A stretch of 49,079 nt of DNA from Oscillospiraceae bacterium (GTDB taxonomy: Bacteria > Bacillota > Clostridia > Oscillospirales > Oscillospiraceae): the NCBI GenBank assembly GCA_017409205.1, contig JAFQTF010000025.1, positions 1 through 49,079 of the forward strand. The letters run 5' to 3'. A program made the position numbers and the translations under genes. Shown here piece after piece: positions 25,325 through 34,600 of the stretch (positions are counted from its first letter, which is position 1; every line of letters begins with the position of its first letter). The notes beneath the pieces are model-generated. The model ran no database searches. It was not told where the DNA came from and was given only the letters and a program-made list of their open reading frames with translations.

Positions 25325-26236
25325 TTACTTTTCCTGTCCGGCCTTGAACTGAATGGCGGACAGGATGGCAATGATGATTGCCAGAATGACGCCCATGGCA
25401 TTGCCGTAACCGTAACGGTAGAGCTTAAAGGCGTTGTAATAGATGTAGTACATGATGGTCATGGTGGAGTTATTGGGACCACCGGAGGTCAGCAGCTGGA
25501 TCAGTGCGAAGCACTGGAAGGAGTTGATGGTGGTGATGACCAGGATGTACAGGGTAGTGGGCATCATCTGGGGCCACTTGATCTTCCAGAAAGCCTGCAT
25601 GGGAGTGGCACCGTCCACTTCGGCAGCCTCCACCAGGGACTTGTCCACGTTATCCAGAGCGGAAACGTACAGAACGATGGGCTGGCCCACAGAGGTGGTC
25701 AGCAGGATCAGGATAATGCACCACAGGGCATACTTTTCATCACCCAGCCAGTTGATGTTCTTATCGATGACACCCAGAACATCCTTGCCCAGATAGTTGA
25801 AAATACCATAGTAGTTGTTGAACATCCACTTCCAGACCACGGTAACAGCAACAGAGCCGGTGACCACGGGCAGGTAGAAAATGCAGCGGAAAGCAGAGGT
25901 AGCCACAACGGGCATCTTTGCAATGGCAGAAGCCACCCACAGAGAGAATGCACAGGTGACAGGCACAGACACCACAACGATGATCATGGTGTTCTTCAGG
26001 GCCTTCCAGAAAACAGGATCGTTGAACAGCTCCTTATAATTTGCGAAGCCGATAAACACATCTTCGCGGCCCATGGTGGCATCGAAGAAGCTGGTGTATA
26101 CACACATGAACATGGGATACACCACGAACATGATGAAGAACAGCAGGAAGGGTGCCAGGAACAGGTAGGATGTCACTGTTTCCCGCATCATCAGCTTGCG
26201 GCTCCTCGCATTCAAAACAACGTTTTTGGTTGCCAA
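25325..26236 (-). CDS. Sugar ABC transporter permease (MalF/UgpA type)
   Basis: The 303-residue protein has six membrane segments, starting TVTSYLFLAPFLLFFIMFVVYPM, and the EAA loop VEAAEVDGATPMQAFWKIKWPQMMP. It pairs with the MalG-type permease downstream. AGGAGGA precedes the start. It is separated from the binding-protein gene by 199 bp containing two hairpins. Confidence 0.92.
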   Translation of the reverse strand: MATKNVVLNARSRKLMMRETVTSYLFLAPFLLFFIMFVVYPMFMCVYTSFFDATMGREDVFIGFANYKELFNDPVFWKALKNTMIIVVVSVPVTCAFSLWVASAIAKMPVVATSAFRCIFYLPVVTGSVAVTVVWKWMFNNYYGIFNYLGKDVLGVIDKNINWLGDEKYALWCIILILLTTSVGQPIVLYVSALDNVDKSLVEAAEVDGATPMQAFWKIKWPQMMPTTLYILVITTINSFQCFALIQLLTSGGPNNSTMTIMYYIYYNAFKLYRYGYGNAMGVILAIIIAILSAIQFKAGQEK

Positions 26237-26370
26237 GGATATCCTCCTCTCATACTTTCAGCAGAAGAAAAGCGAATAAATCTTGCGTCCCCTCCCGGGG
26301 CAGATGGCTATGTCCGCAGAGCGGACACATTACCTATTCGCTCTTCTTCCGGTTCTTTCCATTTTTGATA

Positions 26371-26406
26371 AATGCCCCTCCCCTCGGAAGGGAAGGGGCA
26401 TTTTTT
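26371..26406 (-). terminator. Hairpin between binding-protein gene and permease genes
   Basis: TGCCCCTCCCCTC pairs with GGGAAGGGGCA, with poor T tract on the minus strand (ATTTAT). Such a hairpin after the binding-protein gene is commonly a partial terminator or RNA-stabilising end that keeps binding-protein mRNA in excess over permease. A second small hairpin (TGTCCGC-AGA-GCGGACA) lies at about 26311-26330. The 26237-26435 gap has no gene. Confidence 0.6.
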
Positions 26407-26435
26407 AGATTATGAAAGCTTGCTCAGCCAGGGAA

Positions 26436-27791
26436 TTAGCCGTTGGCCTCAGCAGCCCAGGTAGCAACAGCGGTAGCGATGTCTTCACCGGAGCCGACAG
26501 CCTGCAGCATGTTCCACCATGCGGTACGAGCCTCAGCCCAACCGGTGGTGACCTGGTAGTAGTCACCCAGCATGGGCATCAGGACGTTGTACTCGTTCAT
26601 GATAGCGTTGTCAGCCCAGATACCGGACAGGTCAGCGCCTTCAGCGGTCTCGCGGACTGCGAAGTAGTTGGCAGCCTTGACAGCGTCTGCAGTGGCAGCG
26701 GAGTCGCACATGTACTTGATGAAGGTCTTGGCAGCAGCAACCTTGGCGTCATCGCCGTTGTTGAAGATACCGAAGCCCCAGATACCGCCGCACAGCTGAG
26801 GAGTAGCGTCGGAGGGGAATGCCATGAACAGGATGTCATCGCCGGAAGCGGTCTTCTCAGCGCCGGTGCCAGCGGTATTGGGATCCAGCTGCTGGGCAAT
26901 GTTCCAGCAGAAGGCCATGTTCAGAGTGCCGTTGTAGAACAGAGCGATCTCGTCGCCGCCAACGATACCGGCGTCGAACTCGATGCCTTCGCAGTCAACC
27001 AGGGTCTGCAGAGCAGCAACGTTCTCAGCGGAATCCCAGGTGTAAGCGGTGTGCTCAGCGTTGGTGAAGGTGCCGCCGTTCAGGTTGTTAACCAGAGCAC
27101 GGGTGCCCTGGTCGCCGCCCTGGCCGCCGCAGAAGACAGCGCCGACCTGAGCGCCGGTGTAAGCGTAAACAGCGTCAACAGCTGCCAGGAAATCAGCAAC
27201 GGAGTTCCAGGTGTGGGTCTCTTCGTTCAGGTACTGCATTGCGCCTGCAGCCTCGAAGACGGTCTTGTTGATGGCCATGCAGTGAGCGGTCATGACCAGG
27301 GGGTACTCGTAGATAGCGCCGTTGGTGCCGTAGCATGCAGCCAGAGCAGCAGGATTCAGCTCAGCAACGTCTTCAGCGACCAGGATGTCGGACAGGTCGA
27401 CCATCAGGCCCTTTTCGCCCCAGTTGGCGACCAGACGCTCGGGACCTTCCATGATCAGGTCGGGAGCAGCGCCGGCTTCGATAGCGGTGTTGACCTTGTC
27501 GTCGCCGTCGGTGTAGTTCAGGTACTCAACGGAAACCTTGATGCCGGTCTCAGCTTCGAAAGCAGCCAGCAGGCCGTCAACGGTCTCCTGGTTGCCCCAA
27601 CCACCGATGGGATAGGTCCACAGGGAAATTTCGGTAGCAGCAGCGGGAGCAGCGGGTGCGGCTTCGGTAGCAGCGGGAGCCTCGGCCACGGGAGCCTCGG
27701 TTGCGGGAGCCTCTTCGACGGTCTCGACGGAGCAAGCAGCCAGAGACAGCACCATGACGAGGGCCAGCAGAAGTGCGATTAACTTCTTCAT
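26436..27791 (-). CDS. Extracellular solute-binding lipoprotein of the putative sialic acid ABC transporter
   Basis: The 451-residue lipoprotein has signal MKKLIALLLALVMVLSLAAC with lipobox Cys at 20, an Ala/Pro/Glu-rich linker (to ~52), then a family 1 binding-protein domain with EISLWTYPIGGWGNQETVDGL, DLIMEGPERL and GIWGFGIFNN. The overall layout matches sialic acid or N-acylated sugar binding proteins that lack an ATPase partner in the operon. The start has TTAGGAGGAAAACAA upstream. It is the first gene of the transport/lyase operon. Confidence 0.88.
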   Translation of the reverse strand: MKKLIALLLALVMVLSLAACSVETVEEAPATEAPVAEAPAATEAAPAAPAAATEISLWTYPIGGWGNQETVDGLLAAFEAETGIKVSVEYLNYTDGDDKVNTAIEAGAAPDLIMEGPERLVANWGEKGLMVDLSDILVAEDVAELNPAALAACYGTNGAIYEYPLVMTAHCMAINKTVFEAAGAMQYLNEETHTWNSVADFLAAVDAVYAYTGAQVGAVFCGGQGGDQGTRALVNNLNGGTFTNAEHTAYTWDSAENVAALQTLVDCEGIEFDAGIVGGDEIALFYNGTLNMAFCWNIAQQLDPNTAGTGAEKTASGDDILFMAFPSDATPQLCGGIWGFGIFNNGDDAKVAAAKTFIKYMCDSAATADAVKAANYFAVRETAEGADLSGIWADNAIMNEYNVLMPMLGDYYQVTTGWAEARTAWWNMLQAVGSGEDIATAVATWAAEANG

Positions 27792-27913
27792 TTGTTTTCC
27801 TCCTAATTAATTGTGTATGCTCAACGGCTTTCGCCGCAAAAGCCGGAATATGATCCCTGTCCGGGAAATTGGCATTTTCCGCAGAATACAAATCCTGAAC
27901 AAATACCACGTTT

Positions 27914-27942
27914 ATATTAGTTCAACCCAGTTCTCTTGTCAA
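27914..27942 (-). promoter_or_regulatory. Strong promoter of the sialic acid operon
   Basis: On the minus strand TTGACA (27937-27942) and TAATAT (27914-27919) are spaced by 17 nt. The leader to the binding-protein ATG is about 115 nt. The rest of the 27792-28104 gap holds operator-like palindromes described separately. Confidence 0.8.
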
Positions 27943-27951
27943 CCTTTGCCG

Positions 27952-27964
27952 GGAAATTATTTCC
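27952..27964. promoter_or_regulatory. Operator-like palindrome GGAAAT-T-ATTTCC
   Basis: Perfect 6-bp arms around one base, 9 bp upstream of the -35 box of the sialic acid operon promoter. The GAAAT half-site recurs in ATTTCGAAAT just upstream of the rpiR promoter. Candidate binding site of the RpiR regulator (inference). Confidence 0.45.
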
Positions 27965-28056
27965 GACCGCTTAATATATTTGTAAATTGCTTACAAATCC
28001 AGCACTTCCATTTTTTGTATTATGACGAAGGAAAAAATATGCCATTTATCATTTCC

Positions 28057-28074
28057 TATGATATACTTATCATA
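28057..28074. promoter_or_regulatory. Palindrome upstream of the SGNH hydrolase gene
   Basis: TATGATA-TACT-TATCATA, perfect 7-bp arms, 30 bp before the ATG. It contains a TATACT that could be a -10 box, so a regulator bound here would block transcription. No clear -35 box is seen. Confidence 0.4.
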
Positions 28075-28104
28075 TAGGATTTGTAAAATTGGGAGGGTTT
28101 TTCC

Positions 28105-28764
28105 ATGAAAAAGCATATCGTTTGTCTGGGTGATTCCAATACCCACGGCTACTGCGCTGACCCTGCGGACTGCCTGGACGGCGGCATCCGTTTCACCGAG
28201 GAACAGCGCTGGACCCAGCTGCTGCAGAAGCATCTGGGCGATGAATACCTGGTCATCGAAGAGGGCCTCAGCGGACGCACCACATGTTTTGACGATCCCA
28301 TCCACGAAGGTCTCAATGCGCTGAACTATATCTATCCCTGCCTGAAGAGCCATGAATTCGTGGATCTTCTGATCATCATGCTGGGTACAAATGATACCAA
28401 GGACCGTTTCTATGCCAGCGCCGCCTGTATCGCACTGGGCATGGCGCGGCTGGTGAAGAAGGCCCAGGCCACAGAATGCTGGGGCGGTAAAAAGCCCAAC
28501 ATTCTGGTCATTGCGCCGCCTCACATCGGGGAAGGTATGCTCTCCAGCCCGGTAGCCGCCACCATGGGCACCGGCTGCGTGAAAAAGTCTCAGGAACTGG
28601 CCAGATACTACAGGGAGCAGTGCGACCTGTGCGGCGTTCACTTCCTGGATGCCCAGGATCTGGGTGCCGAGTTCAATACCGTGGACTATATGCACCTGAC
28701 CGCCAGGGGCCATGCCACCCTGGCTGCAAGCCTCGCCAGCGCCGTTCCCGACCTCATCAAATAA
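28105..28764 (+). CDS. SGNH/GDSL hydrolase (probable carbohydrate acetylesterase)
   Basis: The 219-residue protein has block I CLGDSNTHGY with the catalytic Ser (about 11), the Gly in the SGR segment, block III IMLGTNDTKD and block V DYMHLTARGHA with the catalytic Asp-x-x-His. No signal peptide, so it works inside the cell. In this setting it may remove O-acetyl groups from sialic acid or amino sugars. GGGAGGG precedes the ATG. It is transcribed divergently from the transport operon and ends at a terminator. Confidence 0.87.
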   Translation: MKKHIVCLGDSNTHGYCADPADCLDGGIRFTEEQRWTQLLQKHLGDEYLVIEEGLSGRTTCFDDPIHEGLNALNYIYPCLKSHEFVDLLIIMLGTNDTKDRFYASAACIALGMARLVKKAQATECWGGKKPNILVIAPPHIGEGMLSSPVAATMGTGCVKKSQELARYYREQCDLCGVHFLDAQDLGAEFNTVDYMHLTARGHATLAASLASAVPDLIK

Positions 28765-28765
28765 T

Positions 28766-28815
28766 CAAAAAAACCGCAGGGGCAGTACAGCTGTGCCCCT
28801 GCGGCTTCTTTATTC
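28766..28815. terminator. Bidirectional terminator between SGNH and yesL genes
   Basis: CCGCAGGGGCA-GTACAGC-TGTGCCCCTGCGG with A and T-rich flanks, shared by the two converging genes. Confidence 0.85.
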
Positions 28816-29433
28816 TTCGGTTTCCTCCGGCATATAGGGCCGGAACATGGGCTCGATAAACAGTGTGGAGATCAGTGCCAGCAGTGCCGGCAGGAAAAAC
28901 AGCGGAAAAATATACCGGACGCACAGATAAATGCCTGCTGTATTCAGCATGCCCAGCCCCACCGTCAGAGGCAGGTTCGCCATGCCCAGCCGGAAGGTAT
29001 TGGCAAGCAGCACCAGCGTGGGATTCTCAAACCGGCTCAGCTGGGGAAACAGGATGCTGCCGATGCCCACGATCACCACCGCCGCGAAGGCAAAGCCTGC
29101 GAACACCGCCCAGGACACATTGCCCCACACGGCATGATTCCAGATCTGAATACCGCCCCACAGCAGCAGTCCGCCGCCCGCCAGCAGCACCAGCGTCGGT
29201 ACCAGCCCCGCCTTCCAGTTCTGCCGGAAGGAATAGGCAAAACGCTGCCAGGGATGCTTGTCCCCTTTCCGGAAGCAGCGGTACACCGCATCATACAGTG
29301 CAGCAAAGGATGCGCCGGCAGTAACCACCGGAAAACAGCCCATCAGCCAGAACAGGCTGAGGAAGATCACATCAGTGATCTGGGTCATGGTGATCATCAG
29401 GGGGCTGTCAGGCTTGAGAAGATTGCGAAACAT
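28810..29433 (-). CDS. YesL family (DUF624) membrane protein
   Basis: The 207-residue protein has five membrane segments, with DVIFLSLFWLMGCFPVVTAG near the start and the ALYDAVYRCFRKG and FRQNWKAGL loops typical of DUF624/YesL. These proteins are often found beside sugar ABC transporters in Firmicutes; their job is not known. The start at 29433 has GGAGGT 8 nt upstream; the 13 residues upstream lack support. Confidence 0.82.
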   Translation of the reverse strand: MFRNLLKPDSPLMITMTQITDVIFLSLFWLMGCFPVVTAGASFAALYDAVYRCFRKGDKHPWQRFAYSFRQNWKAGLVPTLVLLAGGGLLLWGGIQIWNHAVWGNVSWAVFAGFAFAAVVIVGIGSILFPQLSRFENPTLVLLANTFRLGMANLPLTVGLGMLNTAGIYLCVRYIFPLFFLPALLALISTLFIEPMFRPYMPEETEE

Positions 29434-29511
29434 AACACATACCTCCAGGTCATTCTGGGCCCATTGTACCACACATTTTTTTCAATGTCACCGGAAAAAG
29501 AAAAAAGTTTT

Positions 29512-29553
29512 ATTTCGAAATTCAGTTGCAATCGTTCCTCAAAATGATATTAT
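29512..29553 (+). promoter_or_regulatory. rpiR promoter with adjoining ATTTCGAAAT palindrome
   Basis: TTGCAA (29526-29531) and TATTAT (29548-29553) with a 16-nt spacer; ATTTCGAAAT (29512-29521) lies 4 bp upstream of the -35 box. The same GAAAT/ATTTC arms appear upstream of the transport operon promoter, suggesting shared control and autoregulation (inference). Confidence 0.5.
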
Positions 29554-29624
29554 ATAAGATAATGCCGTTCTATGTAAACTAAAGGAATATTTCCCCGGCA
29601 CGGCTTTCAGAAAGGAGTTCCCGG

Positions 29625-30485
29625 ATGGTCGAACAATACATCAACATCCTGGAGCGTATCCACGCTTCTTACTATCAGCTTTCCGCCGCTGAGCGAAAGG
29701 TTGCTGACTATGTGCTGTCCCAGCACACACAGGTACAGTTTATGTCCATCACCCAGCTGGCCGATGAATGTGGTGTTGCCGAGGCAACGGTCTCCCGGTT
29801 CTGCCGCAGCCTGGGACTGAAGGGCTTCAACGCCTTCAAGCTGGAAATGGCCCGCCATGTGGCCACCGCAAACGCCACCGGCTATATTGCGCCCCGCCGG
29901 GTCGATTCCGGTTCTCTGGATGGACGCTGTCTGGAAGCAGCCCGTCTGGCTCAGGAGGCCATTCAGCAGACCATCGACCTGATACAGCCCCAGAACATCG
30001 AGAAGGCTGTTTCCCTGTTTGAGCGGGCAAACAAGGTCCTGTGCATGGGCTCCGGCGGCAGCATGGTGCTGGCTCAGGAATGTGCCCACCTGTTCTCCAC
30101 CGTTACCAATAAGTTCTTCGCCGTGAATGATTCCCACATGCAGATCTCTGCCGTTGCCACCATGGATCCCGGAGACGTAGTGTTGCTGTTCTCCTATTCC
30201 GGCGCCACCCACAACGGTATCGCTGTGCTGGAGCAGGCCAAGGTCCGGGGCGTTCCCTCCATTCTGGTGACCCGTTATCCCAAGTCCCCTGCTGCGCAGC
30301 TGGCAGATGTGGTGCTGCACTGCGGCTCCAATGAAACGCCCTTCCAGTTCGGCTCCGTTCCGGCCAAGGTGGCCCAGCTGGTGCTGCAGGATATTCTGTT
30401 CCAGGAATACATGCACCGCAACCGGGAATCCAGTGATGCAAATCTGCAGCGCATCGCCGCTGCCCTGTCGGAAAAACATGTATGA
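29625..30485 (+). CDS. MurR/RpiR family transcriptional regulator
   Basis: The 286-residue protein has an N-terminal RpiR helix-turn-helix domain (1-~77, with LSAAERKVADYVL and LADECGVAEATVSRFCR) and a C-terminal SIS sugar-phosphate-binding domain (~125-260, with VLCMGSGGSMVLAQE and LLFSYSGATHNG). RpiR proteins of this type control sialic acid and amino-sugar genes in Firmicutes, responding to ManNAc-6-P or GlcN-6-P. Its stop overlaps the lrgA start (ATGA), so regulator and lrgAB are co-expressed. AAAGGAG precedes the ATG. Confidence 0.92.
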   Translation: MVEQYINILERIHASYYQLSAAERKVADYVLSQHTQVQFMSITQLADECGVAEATVSRFCRSLGLKGFNAFKLEMARHVATANATGYIAPRRVDSGSLDGRCLEAARLAQEAIQQTIDLIQPQNIEKAVSLFERANKVLCMGSGGSMVLAQECAHLFSTVTNKFFAVNDSHMQISAVATMDPGDVVLLFSYSGATHNGIAVLEQAKVRGVPSILVTRYPKSPAAQLADVVLHCGSNETPFQFGSVPAKVAQLVLQDILFQEYMHRNRESSDANLQRIAAALSEKHV

Positions 30486-30838
30486 AATATTTATCCCAAT
30501 TCTGTATCATTCTGGCTTTCACCCTCGTTGGTGAAGCGCTGCAGCGGCTGCTGCCGCTGCCCATCCCCGCCTCCGTGTGGGGACTTGCCCTGCTGTTCAT
30601 CGCCCTGTGCCTCGGCATCGTAAAACCGGAACAGGTGAAGGATGCTTCCGCATTCCTGATCTCCATCATGCCGGTGATGTTCGTCTCCCCCGCCGTGGGC
30701 ATCGTGGAAAACTGGGATCTGATCAGCAGCCGGCTGCTCCCCATTTTCCTGCTGCTGGCAGCCTCCACCTGCCTGACCTTCGGAATCAGCGGACGGGTCA
30801 CCCAGTGGCTTATGCAGAAGGGAGGCCGCCATGACTGA
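30482..30838 (+). CDS. lrgA: CidA/LrgA family protein
   Basis: The 118-residue protein has four membrane segments, with LPLPIPASVWGLALLFIALC (P-x-S/G-hydrophobic signature) in the second. It is the small subunit of LrgAB-type systems, described either as holin-like proteins or as a pyruvate uptake/export facilitator (PftA). It overlaps rpiR upstream and lrgB downstream, so all three are translated as a unit. Confidence 0.88.
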   Translation: MKYLSQFCIILAFTLVGEALQRLLPLPIPASVWGLALLFIALCLGIVKPEQVKDASAFLISIMPVMFVSPAVGIVENWDLISSRLLPIFLLLAASTCLTFGISGRVTQWLMQKGGRHD

Positions 30839-31520
30839 GCTGCTTTCCATCGGTATTCTGCCGGTTGCCCTGACCCTGATGGCTTTTCTGGCCGGTCAGA
30901 AGCTGCAGCAGAAGCTGAAATCCCCGCTGCTGAATCCCATTCTGGTGGCCGTGGTTCTGGTGCTGGGCTTCCTGTTCCTGACCGGAATGTCGGTGAGCAG
31001 CTATAAGGCCGGTATGAACACCATTTCCTGGCTGCTGACCCCTGCCACCGTGTGTCTCGCCGTTCCCATGTATGAGCAGTTCCGGATCCTGAAAAAGAAT
31101 CTTCCCATGATCCTGGCCGGTGTGGCTGCAGGTGCAGTTTCCTGCCTGATCATGGTTGCCGTTTTCGGTATTCTGGTGGGCTTTGAGCCGGTGCTGACCG
31201 TCTCTCTGCTGCCCAAATCCATCACCACCGCCATAGGCGTGGCCCTCAGCGAAATGACCGGCGGCATGACCGGCGTCACCACCGCCGCCATCGTCTTCAC
31301 CGGAATTTTCGCCAGCATCATGGGCCCGGCCTTCTGCCGGCTGTTCCGGCTGACTGACAAAGTCGCCCAGGGTGTTGCCTTTGGCACCGCAGGCCATGTC
31401 ATCGGTACCTCCAAAGCCAATGAGCTGGGCGCCCTCACCGGTGCTGTCAGCAGCCTGTCTCTGGTGGTCGCCGGACTTCTGACCGCAGTTCTGCTGCCTC
31501 TGATGGTCAATCTCATCTGA
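30831..31520 (+). CDS. lrgB: LrgB family protein
   Basis: The 229-residue partner of LrgA has about seven membrane segments, with LLTPATVCLAVPMYEQF and SLLPKSITTAIGVALSE, both strongly conserved in LrgB/PftB. The AFGTAGHVIGTSKANE motif is also present. Given the adjacent N-acetylneuraminate lyase, which releases pyruvate, a pyruvate-transport role fits better here than autolysis control, but this is inference. It ends at a strong terminator. Confidence 0.9.
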   Translation: MTELLSIGILPVALTLMAFLAGQKLQQKLKSPLLNPILVAVVLVLGFLFLTGMSVSSYKAGMNTISWLLTPATVCLAVPMYEQFRILKKNLPMILAGVAAGAVSCLIMVAVFGILVGFEPVLTVSLLPKSITTAIGVALSEMTGGMTGVTTAAIVFTGIFASIMGPAFCRLFRLTDKVAQGVAFGTAGHVIGTSKANELGALTGAVSSLSLVVAGLLTAVLLPLMVNLI

Positions 31521-31526
31521 TCTCTT

Positions 31527-31554
31527 CCCCGCCGTTCACACGGCGGGGTTTTTC
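31527..31554 (+). terminator. Terminator after lrgB
   Basis: CCCCGCCGT-TCAC-ACGGCGGGG followed by TTTTT, 6 nt after the lrgB stop. Confidence 0.9.
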
Positions 31555-31586
31555 TGTCCGGGTTTTCCTTTCTGCGAACAAGCCTC

Positions 31587-31615
31587 TTGTCCGGCAATGA
31601 AATACATGCTATACT
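31587..31615 (+). promoter_or_regulatory. Promoter of the PHP-domain surface protein gene
   Basis: TTGTCC (31587-31592) and TATACT (31610-31615) with a 17-nt spacer, about 35 nt before the chosen ATG at 31651. Confidence 0.65.
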
Positions 31616-31650
31616 TTATTGGAAAACATCATTTTGTCGAGGTTTTAACT

Positions 31651-34600
31651 ATGTATTCCTCTATTTCCCTCCGATTTGCATCCCTTTTTCTGGCTGTTGC
31701 GATCTGCCTCTCCTGGCTGCCCTCCGGCGTCCTGGCAGAGGAGCTGCCGGATGTGACGGATCCGGCAGTTGAAGAAACGATCCTGCCGGAAGAAACGACA
31801 CAGCCTGCCGCAGAGCCAGCAGAAACTGCACCATCCGATTCCGGTTCCACCGAACCGGAAATTCCGGAAGAAGCCGACCCCGCCGTTCCGGAAACCACAG
31901 AGGCTCTGCCGGAGGAAACCGTTCCGGCGGATACCCTGCCGGAGGAAACCGACCCCGCAGATCCCCTGCCGGAGCAGCCCCTTCCTGACGAGCCCGATCC
32001 CGGGGAATCCCAGCCGGAACAAACGCTTTCCGCCGATGACGCCGCCATGATGCGCCTTTCCCCGGATCCCCTTGGCCCTGGACTGTATTTCGGCCAGTTC
32101 CACGCGCACAGCAGCTTTTCCGACGGTACTGTGACGGCAGATGCTGCATTTGCCGGTGCATCACAGGAGGGCCTGGATTTTCTGTTTCTGACGGATCACG
32201 GCGATTCCCTGACCCAGGAGGACTGGGCCTCCGGAAAAGCAGCCGCAGAGGCCGCCTTCGCCACCGGCTTTGCCGCCGGCTTCGGCTATGAAATGAACTG
32301 GCCTGCCCGGATGCAGCTTGGTCACATCGGTGTCTTCGGCACCTCCGGCTTCTGCAGCTGGCAGGCAGGCTATGACGCCTATGACGGTGCTCTGGAAAAT
32401 TTCTACACAGCCATGGCGTCCACCCCCGGCGCTTTGGGCCAGTTCCATCACCCCGACAGTCACTACGGCAATTTCTGTGATTTTTCCCATTACTCCCAAG
32501 CCGCCGACAGCTTCATGGTGTTGCTGGAAACCGATGGCTCCACGGAGTCCTATGTCAAGGCGCTGGATGCCGGCTGGCATCTGGCTCCCTCCTGGGCCTC
32601 CGGTTCCCGAACCGGAAGCTTCGGCAACGGAAGAACCGCAGTCCGGGCGGAGTCTCTGACGGAACAGGGAATCTGTCAGGCTCTGCGCAGCCATCGGGTC
32701 TATGCCACTGCTGATCCGGATCTGGAGATCGCCTATACCCTGGACGGCCATGACATGGGTTCCCGGCTGGAACGCCGCACACTGGGAGATACCGCGGATA
32801 TCACCGTTTTCCTCCAGGATCCCACCGATGCCGCAGCAGAACAGGTGGAAGTCATTGTAGAGGGCGGCGCGGTTCTGGCTGCCCAGACACCTGTCGGCGC
32901 CGCTGCCACGCTTTCCTTTTCCCTTTCCCCCAACCACGCCTACTATTTCCTGCGGGTCACCCAGCCGGATGGAGACATTGCCCTCACGGCGCCCATCTGG
33001 GTCAGCCATACCGAAGATCTGGGCATTGCATCCATGACCTGCGAAACCCCCGTTCCGGTGCAGAACGAACCTTTTACCCTGAATTTGTCCCTCTATAACC
33101 GGGAGCCTGCCGACTTCATCGTGGAGAGGCTGGAAATTCTGGCCGACGGCCATGTGATCTTCACGGATACCGGGCTGGCCGGCATCCCCGCCAACAGCGA
33201 CCTGAGTTACCGCCTCAGTGTTTCCTGCGGCTGCATGGGCCAGACCCGGATCACCGCAAAGCTGATCGGCACTCTGGAGGGAGAGCCCCGGGCTTATGAG
33301 ACCGCCCTGAACCTCAGCTTCCGCCAGTCCTCACTGGTGACGGATATTCTGGTGGATGGAAGCCACGGCAATGCCGGCACCCAGGAGCTGACCCTTCTGA
33401 CGGATCTTGCAGCAGAGCATGATATCCGGGTGAGGGTCGCGGAGGAGATCAGCGCCGATTCTCTGGACCTGTGCCGTTTCCTGGTGGTCACAACCCCGCA
33501 GATCCCCTTCTCCGATACCTTCCTGGCGATCCTTTCCGATTATGCAGCCGCAGGCGGCAGCATCATACTCTGCGGCCAGGCAAATACCGGAGAAGAGGAT
33601 GAAACTGCCTTCCAGCTGAACCGGATCCTGTCCTCCCTTGGTGCTTCCCTGCGGCTTCAGCCGGATGCTCTGGGAACCGATGCGCCTCTTTACCCCGCCG
33701 AATTCAACATGGAATCCCCCTGGTGCAGCGGTATTTCCAAAAATCAGGTCTACCGTCTTGCCAATGCCTGCACCGTCCATCCCGGCGGCGGACAATGGCT
33801 GGTAAAGGAAGAAAATGTGGTTCTCGCCTGCGAAGAACTGCTGTCCGGCGGCACGGTATTTGCCTGCGGCAGCCTGTTCTTCTCAGATGACAACATTCCC
33901 GCGCCGGAAACCCGCTGGAAGGAACCCTATGCCAACCGCACCATTTTACGGAATCTGCTGAATATCGGCGGAGAAACCCTTCCTGTCAGCACCATTGCCC
34001 AGGCCCGTTCCGGAGAATCCGGCCAGCTGTTCCGGATCCGGGGCTTCGTCACCGCAGGCACCTCCAATCCTTACAATACCTTCCCCGAGACCCTGTACCT
34101 GCAGGATGACACCGGCGGCATTGCGGTGATGCCCTTTACTGCCGAAGGCATCCGGGTGGGTACGCCGCTGGAGGTCACAGGATATGCAGAAATCCGGGAC
34201 GGCTGCCGGATCCTGAAACCCATCTCCCACGAAATCCTGGATGCCGCCATGTATCAGTACCAGCCCCGCACCGGCAGCTGGGAAACGCTGCTGGACTATG
34301 CCGAAAACGGCGGCATGCTGGTGGAGATCGAAGGGATCTGCGATGGTGTTCTCTTCCGGGACGACGGAACGCTTTCCGGTATCCTTCTGAAAAATGAAGC
34401 AGGCCAAACTGCCAGGGTCCTGATCGAAGACGGTATTTTCTCCGGAGCCAGCGGTGAAAACACCCTCCATGAGGAGATCCGCAGCGGGCGCAAGATCCGG
34501 GCCATGGGCCTCCTGCATCTGACCCCTGCCGGCGAAACTGTCATCCGGGTTCGAAACTGCGAGGAAGTGGTCTATGTGCCCCCCAAAACCTACATCAATC

